Source of the DNA: CAMFLJ01 sp965279255
GTDB taxonomy: Bacteria > Actinomycetota > Acidimicrobiia > Acidimicrobiales > Acidimicrobilacustridaceae
Reading direction: 5' to 3'
NCBI GenBank assembly: GCA_965279255.1
Contig: OZ257146.1
Coordinates: forward strand, 1,984,001 to 2,048,000
DNA length: 64,000 bases
In this document: positions 1 to 8,203 of the stretch, piece by piece
Layout: the number at the start of each line of letters is the position of its first letter
Position numbering within the stretch: position 1 is the stretch's first letter
The notes under the pieces: generated by a model
Database searches by the model: none
What the model was told of the DNA's origin: nothing
What the model saw: only the letters and a program-made list of their open reading frames with translations
Position numbers and translations under genes: made by a program

Positions 1-924
1 GTCGACCCCCACAAGGCGACCCACACGGCTGTCGCGATCGACAGCAACGAGACCGAGCTCGACCGCAAGAAGGTCCGAGCCACGACCGCGCAGCTGACCC
101 AGTTGCTGGCGTGGGCCGAGCCGTTCGACTCGAGGACCTGGGCGATCGAGTCCGCCAACGGCCTCGGCTATCTGCTGTCCCAACAGCTCGTCGCCGCGGG
201 TGAGACCGTGCTCGACGTCCCCGCCACGTTGGCGTCGAGAACGAGACTGTTGGCGACGGGCCCGGTCGGCCACGCCGAGGTGCTGCGCCTGTTGGCCAAG
301 CGGAACCATGACCTGGGCCGGCACCGCAACCGGCTCGTGAGTCGCATGCACTCGCTGGTCATGGAACTCGCCGCGGGCGGGATCGCCAAGGAAATCAATG
401 CTTCTGACGTCGACCGGCTCCTCGCCGAGATCAACCCGGCAACGCCGGTCGAGCAGATCCGCTTCGACCTGGCGGTCGATCTGCTCGCCGACATCCGCCG
501 CCTCGACGAGCAGCTCAAGGACTCCCATCGTCGGATCCGCCAGGCCGTCACCGCGTCGCAGACGTCGCTGGTCGAGATCTACGGGATTGGGCCGATCATC
601 GCCGCCACCCTCATCGGCTACACCGGCGACGTCACCCGCTTCGCTGACCGCGACGCCTACGCGGCCTACAACGGCACCGCCCCGGTCGAGTTCTCCTCCG
701 CGGGACGGACCGTTCACCGGGTCTCCCAGCGCGGCAACCGCCAGCTCAACCACGCGCTGCACATGGCCGCCCTCTGCCAGATCCGACAGACCAACAGCGA
801 GGGCCGCGCCTACTTCGAGCGGCGCGTCGCCGAAGGCAAGACCAAGAGAGAAGCACTGCGCGCTCTCAAGCGCCAGACCTCGAACCGCGTCTACCGCCAC
901 CTCGTCGCCGACGCCGCTCGATAG
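1..924 (+). CDS. IS110-family transposase, 5' end cut by window edge
   Basis: The reading frame is open from base 1, and codons before the first ATG (103) encode the conserved start of the RuvC-like DEDD domain (VDPHK, with the first catalytic Asp). Downstream are IES, a long helical middle region, and the C-terminal Tnp domain with YGIGPIIAATLIGYTGD, the serine-containing segment APVEFSSAG and the SQRGNRQL stretch. IS110 enzymes recombine DNA with a bridge RNA, using the DEDD site and the C-terminal serine. The visible part is 307 codons with an intact C-terminus, so little more than the first residues is missing. No frameshift or internal stop is seen, so the gene may be active. Confidence 0.93.
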   Translation, partial: VDPHKATHTAVAIDSNETELDRKKVRATTAQLTQLLAWAEPFDSRTWAIESANGLGYLLSQQLVAAGETVLDVPATLASRTRLLATGPVGHAEVLRLLAKRNHDLGRHRNRLVSRMHSLVMELAAGGIAKEINASDVDRLLAEINPATPVEQIRFDLAVDLLADIRRLDEQLKDSHRRIRQAVTASQTSLVEIYGIGPIIAATLIGYTGDVTRFADRDAYAAYNGTAPVEFSSAGRTVHRVSQRGNRQLNHALHMAALCQIRQTNSEGRAYFERRVAEGKTKREALRALKRQTSNRVYRHLVADAAR

Positions 925-1060
925 CGGGCCCGGGAGGACAGACGGGAACGACTCGTTGGCCAGCGCGACCGGCTCACATCCCTGAACACCGGCTCTTCGG
1001 CCAGGTCACTCCCGGACCCACCACCACGCTACGACCCCGCTCGCCGACGGGCCCGAGAAA

Positions 1061-1090
1061 CGCGCCCCGACACGCCTCGACACGCCTCGA
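1061..1090. repeat. Three tandem decamers in the IS110 right end
   Basis: Three 10-mers stand in a row: cgcgccccga, cacgcctcga, cacgcctcga. The last two are identical and the first differs at two positions. They lie 10-40 nt before the TTGACA hexamer in the IS110 3' non-coding region. They could be a structural or protein-binding feature of the element end. Function unknown. Confidence 0.6.
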
Positions 1091-1099
1091 ACGACCCCC

Positions 1100-1105
1100 T
1101 TGACA
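1100..1105 (+). promoter_or_regulatory. TTGACA, candidate -35 half of an IS110 junction promoter
   Basis: A perfect sigma-70 -35 hexamer lies about 176 nt after the transposase stop, and no good -10 follows at 16-18 nt. In characterised IS110-group elements the right end carries the -35 and the left end the -10, so a promoter forms when the ends join in the circular intermediate. The left end is not in the window, so this is inference. Confidence 0.4.
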
Positions 1106-1176
1106 CAAAGAGGATTCGTTTAGGGATGCCCGCGGATAGCGGATTCCGCGGCTTTCGCGTCACCCTGCTGACGAGG

Positions 1177-2613
1177 TCAGCGCCGGACGTAGACCACCCA
1201 GCCCTGGTCGGCGTAGGCGAGGCGCCAGCCGGGGTCGGCAGCGAGGAACTCGTCGATGGCGGCGCCGCGCTGCCAGAGCACCACGTCGATGTCCCAGCGC
1301 TCGAGCACCGACCGCCAGCCCGGCTCGGCGTGCAGGAGCGCGAGCTCGTCGGCGACCACCTCGGGCGGGTACATGTCGACACGGTCGTCGGAGAACACCT
1401 GGGCCCGGTCACCGAGCAGGAGCTCGAGGTAGTTGCCGGTGACGTCGGAGGTGGCCCGCCGGGTCTCGGGACCGAGCAGCCCGTTCTGGTCGAGCCAGGC
1501 CACCGCGTCGACCGGGTAGTCGCGCAGGTCGAGGTCGGCCTCCCCCAGGCGCCCGACGACGGCGAGTCCTCCGACGAGGATCACCACGACGGCGAGCAGC
1601 GCGGTGACCCGTGAGCGGACCTCGCCCGTGAGCCCGCCGAGGCCCTCGGCACCCCTGGCGATGCCCGGGGTCATCACCAGCATGGCGACCGGGAGGTTCC
1701 GCGTGGCGATGAGGCCGGCGGCGAGGAACACCGCGAACGGCACCGCCGCCCGCCACGACGGCCGGCGGACGAGGGCCGCGATCGCGAACAGGACGAGCAC
1801 GAGGAACGCCCGGGCGTAGACCTGCGAGAACGACGGGCTCTGCCACTCGACCACCGCGCTGAGCGAGTCCTGGCGCTTGAGGAGGCTCACGGGGAACGTC
1901 AGGAGCACCGGCCCCAGCGGGTTCACGGCTCCGAGCAGGATGCCGCCGCCCGCCCACAGGAGACCTCGCACCTCGGGGGGTCGACGCTCGCCGTCGAGGC
2001 GCCGGCCGAGGGCGAAGCAGGCCAGGGCGACGAAGCCGAGGGGGAAGGACCCGTGGCTGTTCACCCAGATCCAGAAGACCGGCAGCAGCACCGGCGCCGG
2101 GATGCGCCCTTCGGCGACGAGGAGCGTGATGCCCAACAGCACCAGCCCGACCATCAACGGCCGGGGGGCCCACATGGTGGCCCCGAGCGTGAGGCCGGCG
2201 ACGCAGATGGCGAGGCGGGCGACGAGGCCCTTCGCCGGCCGGGTGAGGGTCCACATGATCCCGGCCACCGCCCCGGCCAGAACGGCCGAGAACGCTCGGA
2301 TGCCGACCAGCCCGACGACCCGGTCGAGGGCCCCATACACGACCGACACCAGCCAGCTCTGCACCACCCAGCGCTCGCCCGGGGCCGTGAACGAGTAGAC
2401 GTCGTGGCTCGGGAAGCCGTGCTCGAGGATGTAGCGGCCGGTGGCCAGGTGGGTGAAGAAGCTGTTGTCGCCGAGCGATGCGGCGCCGATGTAGGCGCCG
2501 ATCATCACCACGATGGAGCCCACCACGAACGACAGCGAGGGTTGGCGCAGCCAGGAGCCCTTCGCCGGCGGGGCGGCCGGTGGGGTGGATGTCGTGCCGG
2601 CCGCCGTGCTCAC
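1177..2613 (-). CDS. Polytopic membrane protein, GT-C-like
   Basis: 478 aa with a GTG start and a Pro/Ala-rich cytoplasmic N-terminus of about 25 residues. About ten or more hydrophobic segments follow, then a soluble C-terminal domain of about 115 residues. The first extracytoplasmic loop (DNSFFTHLATGRYILEHG, SHDVYSFT, WVVQSWL) matches a pattern common in uncharacterised bacterial membrane proteins resembling GT-C glycosyltransferases, including an acidic residue just after TM1. It starts 11 nt after tadC and so is probably the last gene of the tad operon. A role in glycosylating or assembling surface structures is possible but unproven. No known family can be named with certainty. Confidence 0.7.
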   Translation of the reverse strand: MSTAAGTTSTPPAAPPAKGSWLRQPSLSFVVGSIVVMIGAYIGAASLGDNSFFTHLATGRYILEHGFPSHDVYSFTAPGERWVVQSWLVSVVYGALDRVVGLVGIRAFSAVLAGAVAGIMWTLTRPAKGLVARLAICVAGLTLGATMWAPRPLMVGLVLLGITLLVAEGRIPAPVLLPVFWIWVNSHGSFPLGFVALACFALGRRLDGERRPPEVRGLLWAGGGILLGAVNPLGPVLLTFPVSLLKRQDSLSAVVEWQSPSFSQVYARAFLVLVLFAIAALVRRPSWRAAVPFAVFLAAGLIATRNLPVAMLVMTPGIARGAEGLGGLTGEVRSRVTALLAVVVILVGGLAVVGRLGEADLDLRDYPVDAVAWLDQNGLLGPETRRATSDVTGNYLELLLGDRAQVFSDDRVDMYPPEVVADELALLHAEPGWRSVLERWDIDVVLWQRGAAIDEFLAADPGWRLAYADQGWVVYVRR

Positions 2614-2624
2614 CGGCCCGGAAG

Positions 2625-3548
2625 CTACTTGAAGCTCTCGGTGATGTTGATGATGGCCGGGCCGATCACGACGACGAACAGCGCGGGGAACACGCAGAAC
2701 ACCATCGGGATGAGCATCTTGACCGGCGCCTTCTGCGCCTTCTCCTGGGCCAGCTGACGGCGCTTGATGCGCATCTCGTCGGACTGGGCCCGCAGCACCC
2801 GGCCGATCGACACACCGAAGGTGTCGGCCTGGAGGATGGCGAGGACGAAGGACCTCACCTCGGGGACGTTGGTGCGCTGCTCCATCGCCCTCATGGCGTC
2901 GGAACGGCTGGCACCGGCGCGGACCTCACCGAGCATGCGGGCGAACTCGTCGGAGAGCGCACCGGGCACGGCGGCGATGGTGCGGTCGAGCGCCTGCTCG
3001 AAGCCGAGGCCCGCCTCGACGCTGATGGTGAGCAGGTCGAGCACGTCGGGGAGCTTCTCCTGGAGGGCGACGTGGCGCTCCTCGACCTTGCGGTTCAGCC
3101 AGGCATCGGGGCCGAGCAGCAGGGCGAACACGGCGAGGGCCGTGACGATCAGCTTGAGCATGCCGTCGAGCCCGAGCGGGTTCACGACGAAGAGGATGAA
3201 CAGCACCGGCAGCACGGCAGCTGCGGTCAGGACGCGGATGGCGAGGAAGCGGTCGACGCCGTCGGCGTTGCCGACGCCGGCCCACACGAACTTGCGCCGG
3301 ATGTTGTCGACGTAGCCCGTGGGGGTGAACCGCCGCCCGACCGAGGTGAGCCAGCCCATGACCGGCGCGATCGCCCGCTCCGAGAGTGGGACCAGCAGCT
3401 CCTGGTCGCGGACGTTCTCGACCTCGTAGCCGTCGAGCTGCCGGAGCGAGTTGCGCACCATGGCCTTGTCGTCGGCCTGGGTGAGCACGACGTAGACGAT
3501 CAGGCCGAGGGCGAATGCGAGGAGGAGTCCTCCGATGATGAGTTCCAT
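2625..3548 (-). CDS. tadC: Type II/IV secretion system F-family protein TadC
   Basis: 307 aa. One N-terminal membrane helix (about 2-22), a pair of helices near 105-150, a T2SS-F domain (LPDVLDLLTISVEAGLGFE onward, roughly 165-285) and a C-terminal helix. The T2SF signature (PDVLDLL, EAGLGF.QAL, FA.ML.EVRAG) is clear. TadC is one of two inner-membrane platform proteins that couple the TadA ATPase to Flp pilus assembly or Tad secretion. It lies 13 nt after tadB and 11 nt before the membrane-protein gene, inside one operon. Confidence 0.92.
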   Translation of the reverse strand: MELIIGGLLLAFALGLIVYVVLTQADDKAMVRNSLRQLDGYEVENVRDQELLVPLSERAIAPVMGWLTSVGRRFTPTGYVDNIRRKFVWAGVGNADGVDRFLAIRVLTAAAVLPVLFILFVVNPLGLDGMLKLIVTALAVFALLLGPDAWLNRKVEERHVALQEKLPDVLDLLTISVEAGLGFEQALDRTIAAVPGALSDEFARMLGEVRAGASRSDAMRAMEQRTNVPEVRSFVLAILQADTFGVSIGRVLRAQSDEMRIKRRQLAQEKAQKAPVKMLIPMVFCVFPALFVVVIGPAIINITESFK

Positions 3549-3561
3549 GTCGTTCGTCCCG

Positions 3562-5571
3562 TCAGATCCTGATGTTGATGATCTTGCGCATCCAGAGGTA
3601 CCCGATGCCGGCGGAGATCACGGCGGCGCCCAGCATGATGTTGCCGGCCGTCGTGTCGATCAGCTTGCTCGTGTACTCCTTGTTCATGAGGAACATGATC
3701 ACGCCGAGGCCGATGGGCAGGGCGATCAGCACGTAGGCGCTCATGCGGCCCTCGGCGGTGAGTGCGGCGACGTCGCGGCGGAGGCGCTCGCGCTGGACCA
3801 TGGTCTCGGCGACCGTGAGCAGGAGCTCGGAGAGGTTGCCACCGACCTCGCGCTGGATGCGGATGGCCATGACCGCCCAGGCGAAGTCCGGGCTCGCCAT
3901 GCGCTCGGCGACCCCGTCGAGGGCCTCCTCGAGCGGACGCCCCAGGCGGGCTTCGGTGACGACGCGTCGCAGCTCGAGGCCCATCGGCTCGGAGACCTCC
4001 TGCGACACGGCCTCGACGCCCTGCATGAGCGAGTAGCCGGCTCGCAGGGTGCCGGCGAGGAGCGACAGCGTGTCCGGCAGCAGTGCCATGAACTGCTTGC
4101 GGCGACGACCGGCGAGGAAGCTCACCGCCGCGACCGGCGTCAGGGCGGAGAAGAGCCCGACGATGAGCCCGAGGATCACCGAGCCGGTGACCACGAGGCT
4201 GAGCAGGGTGGCGACGACCACCACCGCGGCGTAGAAGAACAGCCCCTCACCGGCTCGCAGGGGGAGGTTCGCCCGCTCGAGGGCGGCCTCGGTGCGGGAG
4301 AGGATGCCCCGCTGCTCGGCGACCTGCTCGGTGAGGGCCACTGCCCGCTGCACGATGGCCGTGCGGGCCAGGCCGCCCATGCCCTCGTCGTCCTCGTCGA
4401 CCGTGGCGTTGGCCAGAGCGTCGTCGTAGGGCTGGAGGGCCGTCGAGAGGCGGTCCTCCTTCATGAAGATCATGATCACGCCGTAGGCGAGGGCGATCGC
4501 CCCGAGGAGCACCACTGCGATGAGCAGCAGCATGCCGAGCGGGCCCTGGAGGAACGCGATGCCCCCGGCCGAGGTGGTGACCTCCGGCTCGAGGCTGGTG
4601 GCGCCGACGACCTCGGAACCGACGACCACCGCCGCCTTGGCGTTCTGGTCGCCGACGGTGAGGTCGAGGTTGGCGACCGTCCCGGCCTCGGTGGAGGCCT
4701 GGAAGCCGATCGAGTACTGCTGGTCGTCGATGGTGGTGCCGACCTGGGAGACGAGGTCACCGAGGTCGGTGCCCGTCTGGGTGCTGAAGACCAGGCCACC
4801 GTTGGTGCGGACCATGGCGTCGAGCGAGCCGGGGCTCATGCCCTGGCCGAGCAGCTCGACGGCGAAGATGCTGGCGCCTGCGTTCACCACCGCGCCGTTG
4901 GCGGTGGAGCGGGACGCTCCGGTGGTCGCGCCGCTGGCGCTCATGACCACGACGTTCGACTGGTACCCGTCCTTCTCGGCGAGGTCGTTGCCGGCCAGGG
5001 CGATGGCGCTCCACATGGCCGACTTGTTGTTCTCGCCGGCGTCGGCCGGCGGGGCGACCCGCTCGATGGCGGCGAGGATGCGGCCGGTGTCGCTGGTGAG
5101 GCTCTGGACCTGGTCCGCGGTGGCGTTGGAGGTGTACACGCCCACCAGCTGGTTGGCCTTCTCGGCCTCCGAGCGGCCCTGGAGCCAGTCGATCGCCGAT
5201 TGCTTGGCCGCGACCAGGGCACCGGTGCTGTCCATGGCGTCGGTGGTGTCGAACACCAGCGCCACGGCGATCTTCTGGTCCTGCGACAGCACCTTGGGAG
5301 CGTCGCTGTCGACCGAGGTGCCGTTGTCGGTGATCAGGGCGCCCTTCACATTGGAGGGGTCACCGGTGTAGAGGAACTGCAGCGCCGACCGACTCGGATC
5401 GGTGGTGTTCACCTGGCGGATCTGCAGGGCGTCGCCGCCGGCGGCGCCGGCGGTCGCGGTGAGGCCGGCGAAGAGCGCGAACGCCATGGCCGTCGCGGCC
5501 AGGGCTGCGAGCCAGCGCATCGGGCGCGGGGGTCGGGGGCGGAAGGTGGTCATGGCCGAGTCGGCTCTCAC
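3562..5571 (-). CDS. tadB: TadB platform protein fused to an extracytoplasmic VWA domain
   Basis: 669 aa, about twice the length of an ordinary TadB (about 300). Order: signal peptide or N-terminal anchor (about 19-44), von Willebrand factor A-like domain (about 100-330), transmembrane helix (about 355-380), two more helices, a T2SS-F domain (LPDTLSLLAGTLRAGYSL onward, about 490-615) and C-terminal helices. The VWA metal-site motif is degenerate: DTTDAMD (Asp108, Thr110, Ala112) instead of DxSxS. The GTG start overlaps the tadA stop by 4 nt (GTGA); an alternative ATG lies six codons downstream. The domain would present a ligand-binding module outside the membrane on the Tad platform. VWA-TadB fusions occur in Actinobacteria; their ligand is unknown to me. 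Confidence 0.88.
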   Translation of the reverse strand: MRADSAMTTFRPRPPRPMRWLAALAATAMAFALFAGLTATAGAAGGDALQIRQVNTTDPSRSALQFLYTGDPSNVKGALITDNGTSVDSDAPKVLSQDQKIAVALVFDTTDAMDSTGALVAAKQSAIDWLQGRSEAEKANQLVGVYTSNATADQVQSLTSDTGRILAAIERVAPPADAGENNKSAMWSAIALAGNDLAEKDGYQSNVVVMSASGATTGASRSTANGAVVNAGASIFAVELLGQGMSPGSLDAMVRTNGGLVFSTQTGTDLGDLVSQVGTTIDDQQYSIGFQASTEAGTVANLDLTVGDQNAKAAVVVGSEVVGATSLEPEVTTSAGGIAFLQGPLGMLLLIAVVLLGAIALAYGVIMIFMKEDRLSTALQPYDDALANATVDEDDEGMGGLARTAIVQRAVALTEQVAEQRGILSRTEAALERANLPLRAGEGLFFYAAVVVVATLLSLVVTGSVILGLIVGLFSALTPVAAVSFLAGRRRKQFMALLPDTLSLLAGTLRAGYSLMQGVEAVSQEVSEPMGLELRRVVTEARLGRPLEEALDGVAERMASPDFAWAVMAIRIQREVGGNLSELLLTVAETMVQRERLRRDVAALTAEGRMSAYVLIALPIGLGVIMFLMNKEYTSKLIDTTAGNIMLGAAVISAGIGYLWMRKIINIRI

Positions 5572-6923
5572 GCCATCGCCCGGCGGGCGAAGCCTTCCGG
5601 CTGGAAGACCTCCTGCCCGAGACGGATCCCGTAGTCGGCGAGCTTCTCGGCGAACTTGGGCCGCACGCCCGTGGCCTTGAGGTGGCCCTTGAAGCGGCCG
5701 TGCTCGTCGACGCCCATGCCGAAGTCGAACAGGAAGATGTCCTGGAGGGTGATGACGTCGCCCTCCATGCCCTGCACCTCGGTGATGTGGGTGATGCGGC
5801 GGGTGCCGTCACGGAGGCGGCTGAGGTGCACGATGCAGTCGAGCGCCGAGGCCATCTGCTCCCGGATGGCCCGCACGGGCAGGTCGAAGCCGGCCATGAG
5901 CACGAGGGTCTCGAGGCGGGCCAGGGTGTCGCGCGGGCTGTTGGAGTGGACGGTCGTGAGCGAGCCGTCGTGGCCGGTGTTCATGGCCTGGAGCATGTCG
6001 AGGGCCTCGCCGGAACGACACTCGCCGACGACGATGCGGTCGGGCCGCATGCGCAGGCAGTTCTTCACGAGGTCGCGGATCGTGATCTCGCCCCGGCCCT
6101 CGATGTTGGCCGGACGGGCCTCGAGCGCCAGCACGTGGTCCTGGTGGAGCTGGAGCTCCTTGGCGTCCTCCACCGTGACGATGCGCTCGTCGGTCGGGAT
6201 GAACGAGGAGAGCACGTTGAGGGTCGTGGTCTTACCGGTACCGGTACCGCCGGAGACCAGCACGTTGAGCCGGCCGACGACGCAGGCCTGCAGGAAGCGG
6301 GCGGCGTGGGCGTTCAGGGTGCCGTAGCGGATGAGGTCGTCGATCTGGAGCTTCTCCTTGGAGAACTTCCGGATCGTGAGGAACGGGCCGCCGATGGCCA
6401 GCGGGTGGATGACGGCGTTGACTCGGGAGCCGTCGGGGAGGCGGGCGTCGCAGAGGGGGTTGGCCTCGTCGATGCGACGGCCGATCTCACTCACGATCTT
6501 GTCGATGATGCGGCGCAGGTGCACCTCGTCGACGAACGTGGCGACGTCCTTCTCGAGCTTGCCGTTGCGCTCCACGTAGACGCTGTCGGGGCCGTTGACC
6601 ATGACCTCCGAGACGTCGTCCTCCTTCAGCAGCCGGTCGATCGGGCCGTAGCCGAGGATGTCGTCGGCGACGTCCTGGATCAGCTGGGCCTTGTCGGCGG
6701 CCGAGAGCGGCGCCCGCTCCTGGGCGAGCGCGGCGTGGAGCTGCTCGTTGACCCGACGGCGCAGGTCGTCCTCCGACAGGCGCTTGTCGTAGAGGATGGG
6801 ACCGAGCTCTTCGATCAGGTGGTGGTGGATCCGCTGGCGCAGCTCGTCCATCATCGGATCGCGCCGGGTCACACCCGGTTCCGGTGTGCCCTGGACATCG
6901 TGGAGACGCTTGTAGAGCGACAT
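5568..6923 (-). CDS. tadA: Tad/CpaF-type secretion ATPase TadA
   Basis: 451 aa, usual length for CpaF. An N-terminal helical domain (to about 110) is followed by the GspE/VirB11 ATPase core with Walker A GGTGTGKT (225-232), Asp box VEDAKELQL, Walker B DRIVVGE (295-301) and His box TGHDGSLTTVHSNS (from 317). It is the cytoplasmic hexameric motor that drives Flp pilin assembly or secretion through TadB/TadC. The start is ATG with Shine-Dalgarno GAGGTGA. The gene lies 38 nt after tadZ and overlaps tadB by 4 nt. Confidence 0.96.
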   Translation of the reverse strand: MSLYKRLHDVQGTPEPGVTRRDPMMDELRQRIHHHLIEELGPILYDKRLSEDDLRRRVNEQLHAALAQERAPLSAADKAQLIQDVADDILGYGPIDRLLKEDDVSEVMVNGPDSVYVERNGKLEKDVATFVDEVHLRRIIDKIVSEIGRRIDEANPLCDARLPDGSRVNAVIHPLAIGGPFLTIRKFSKEKLQIDDLIRYGTLNAHAARFLQACVVGRLNVLVSGGTGTGKTTTLNVLSSFIPTDERIVTVEDAKELQLHQDHVLALEARPANIEGRGEITIRDLVKNCLRMRPDRIVVGECRSGEALDMLQAMNTGHDGSLTTVHSNSPRDTLARLETLVLMAGFDLPVRAIREQMASALDCIVHLSRLRDGTRRITHITEVQGMEGDVITLQDIFLFDFGMGVDEHGRFKGHLKATGVRPKFAEKLADYGIRLGQEVFQPEGFARRAMA

Positions 6924-6961
6924 CGTCGCTTCACCTCATTGGATCGGGACCGCGGGGGCGG

Positions 6962-8194
6962 TCAGTGCCGCCGCTTCTTGGACACGCTGGGGATGAACTG
7001 GTCGGCGAGGGACTCGAAGGCCTTGGTGACCGACGAACGGGGAGCCGAGTAGACGACGGGCTCGCCGCGGTTGACGGCCTGGGGGACGACGATGTCGCTG
7101 GGGATCAGCGCCTCGGCCTTCACGCCGAGGGTGCGCTCGACCTCGGAGGAGTCGAGCCGGACCTTGGAGTTGGCCCGGTTGAGGATGAGCCGGAGCTTGT
7201 CCATCGGGGTGTTGAGCAGCCGCAGGGTCTGCAGGCCGATCTTCACGTTCTTGATGTTCGGGATGTCCATGCCGGCGACGAGGAGCACGTCGTCGGAGAC
7301 CTCGATGAGCCCGAGGACCACGTCGTTGAAGTAGGCCGGGGTGTCGATGACGACGAAGCCGGCGAAGGTGCGCAGGGTCTCGACGATGCGCACCATCTCC
7401 GAGGCGCCGATCTGGTCGGCGAAGGCGGGCTCCAGCGGTGCGGGAAGCACCAGGAGACCTTCGGGCTGGTGCTCGACGAGCAGCTCGCGCAGCATCGTGG
7501 CGTCCATGCGGTCGAGAGAGCTGACCGCGTCGACGATGGTGTGTTGCGGCGTGAGCTTGAGCATCACCGCCACGTCGCCGAACTGGAGGTCGGCGTCGAC
7601 GAGCACGACCGGCTTCTCGCTGCGCTGCGCGAGCAGCACCGCGAGGTTCGAGGCGATCACCGACTTGCCCGAGCCGCCCTTGGTCGAGAAGACCATGACG
7701 ACGCGACCGACCTGGCCGTCGGCGCTCGCGACGTCGGCCACCGGGGTGACCACGCCGGACACCGGCCCGATGGTGCGGGCCACGCGCTCGATCGCCATCT
7801 GGATGTCGTGGGCCTCGATGGGCGACTGCAGCACGTCCTTGACGCCGGCCCGGAGGGCCCGCTGGAGCAGCTCTGTGCTGAGCTCGTCGGTGACCATGAT
7901 GGCGGCGACCTCGCGGCGGGCGGAGAGCAACTGCTCGGCCGCCGTCAGCTCGATCGGATCGTCGAAGGTGGGGCCCAGGACAGCCACCAGGGGGTTGCCG
8001 TCCAGGCCGGCACCGAGCTCGTCGATGGTGCTGTAGCTCGCGGTGCCGGCGCCGACCAGCATGACCAGGCGGGCGCGGACGGCCTCGTCGGAGCAGACCA
8101 CGGCGACGATGGCGCGTCGTGCGCCGCCGCCACCGAGGCCGGCATCGACCTGGGGCTGACCTTCACCTGGGTTGCCGGAGAACGGACGGTTCAC
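6962..8194 (-). CDS. cpaE: Tad polar localisation ATPase TadZ/CpaE
   Basis: 410 aa. An atypical receiver-like domain (about 28-140) is followed by a ParA/MinD-type ATPase with deviant Walker A KGGSGKS (172-178), VLVDADLQFGD and VIDTP motifs. CpaE/TadZ proteins place the secretion apparatus in the cell. The GTG start is preceded by AAGGAG at good spacing. It follows cpaB by 9 nt and precedes tadA by 38 nt, as in other tad loci. Confidence 0.93.
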   Translation of the reverse strand: MNRPFSGNPGEGQPQVDAGLGGGGARRAIVAVVCSDEAVRARLVMLVGAGTASYSTIDELGAGLDGNPLVAVLGPTFDDPIELTAAEQLLSARREVAAIMVTDELSTELLQRALRAGVKDVLQSPIEAHDIQMAIERVARTIGPVSGVVTPVADVASADGQVGRVVMVFSTKGGSGKSVIASNLAVLLAQRSEKPVVLVDADLQFGDVAVMLKLTPQHTIVDAVSSLDRMDATMLRELLVEHQPEGLLVLPAPLEPAFADQIGASEMVRIVETLRTFAGFVVIDTPAYFNDVVLGLIEVSDDVLLVAGMDIPNIKNVKIGLQTLRLLNTPMDKLRLILNRANSKVRLDSSEVERTLGVKAEALIPSDIVVPQAVNRGEPVVYSAPRSSVTKAFESLADQFIPSVSKKRRH

Positions 8195-8203
8195 GGGAGC
8201 TCC

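Larger units (their letters stand above)
1..1125 (+). mobile_element. IS110-family insertion sequence, right-hand part
   Basis: The window opens inside the transposase of an IS110-family element. The left end and the 5' non-coding region, where the bridge RNA of the IS110 subgroup usually lies, are outside the window. Downstream of the transposase stop about 200 nt of non-coding DNA remains, with three near-identical decamers and a TTGACA hexamer. This resembles the right end of actinobacterial IS110 elements, which lack terminal inverted repeats. The right boundary is an estimate (about 1105-1130). The element lies just beyond the 3' end of the minus-strand membrane-protein gene and does not break it. 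Confidence 0.7.

Noticed and set aside
103..924. Transposase starting at ATG 103
   Set aside because: The frame is open to base 1 and the codons before 103 encode the conserved VDPHK part of the DEDD domain.
3535..5634. 699-codon plus-strand open frame across tadB
   Set aside because: Antisense shadow of a clearly real minus-strand gene; low-complexity Gly/Asp/His/Val-rich translation typical of high-GC opposite-frame openness.
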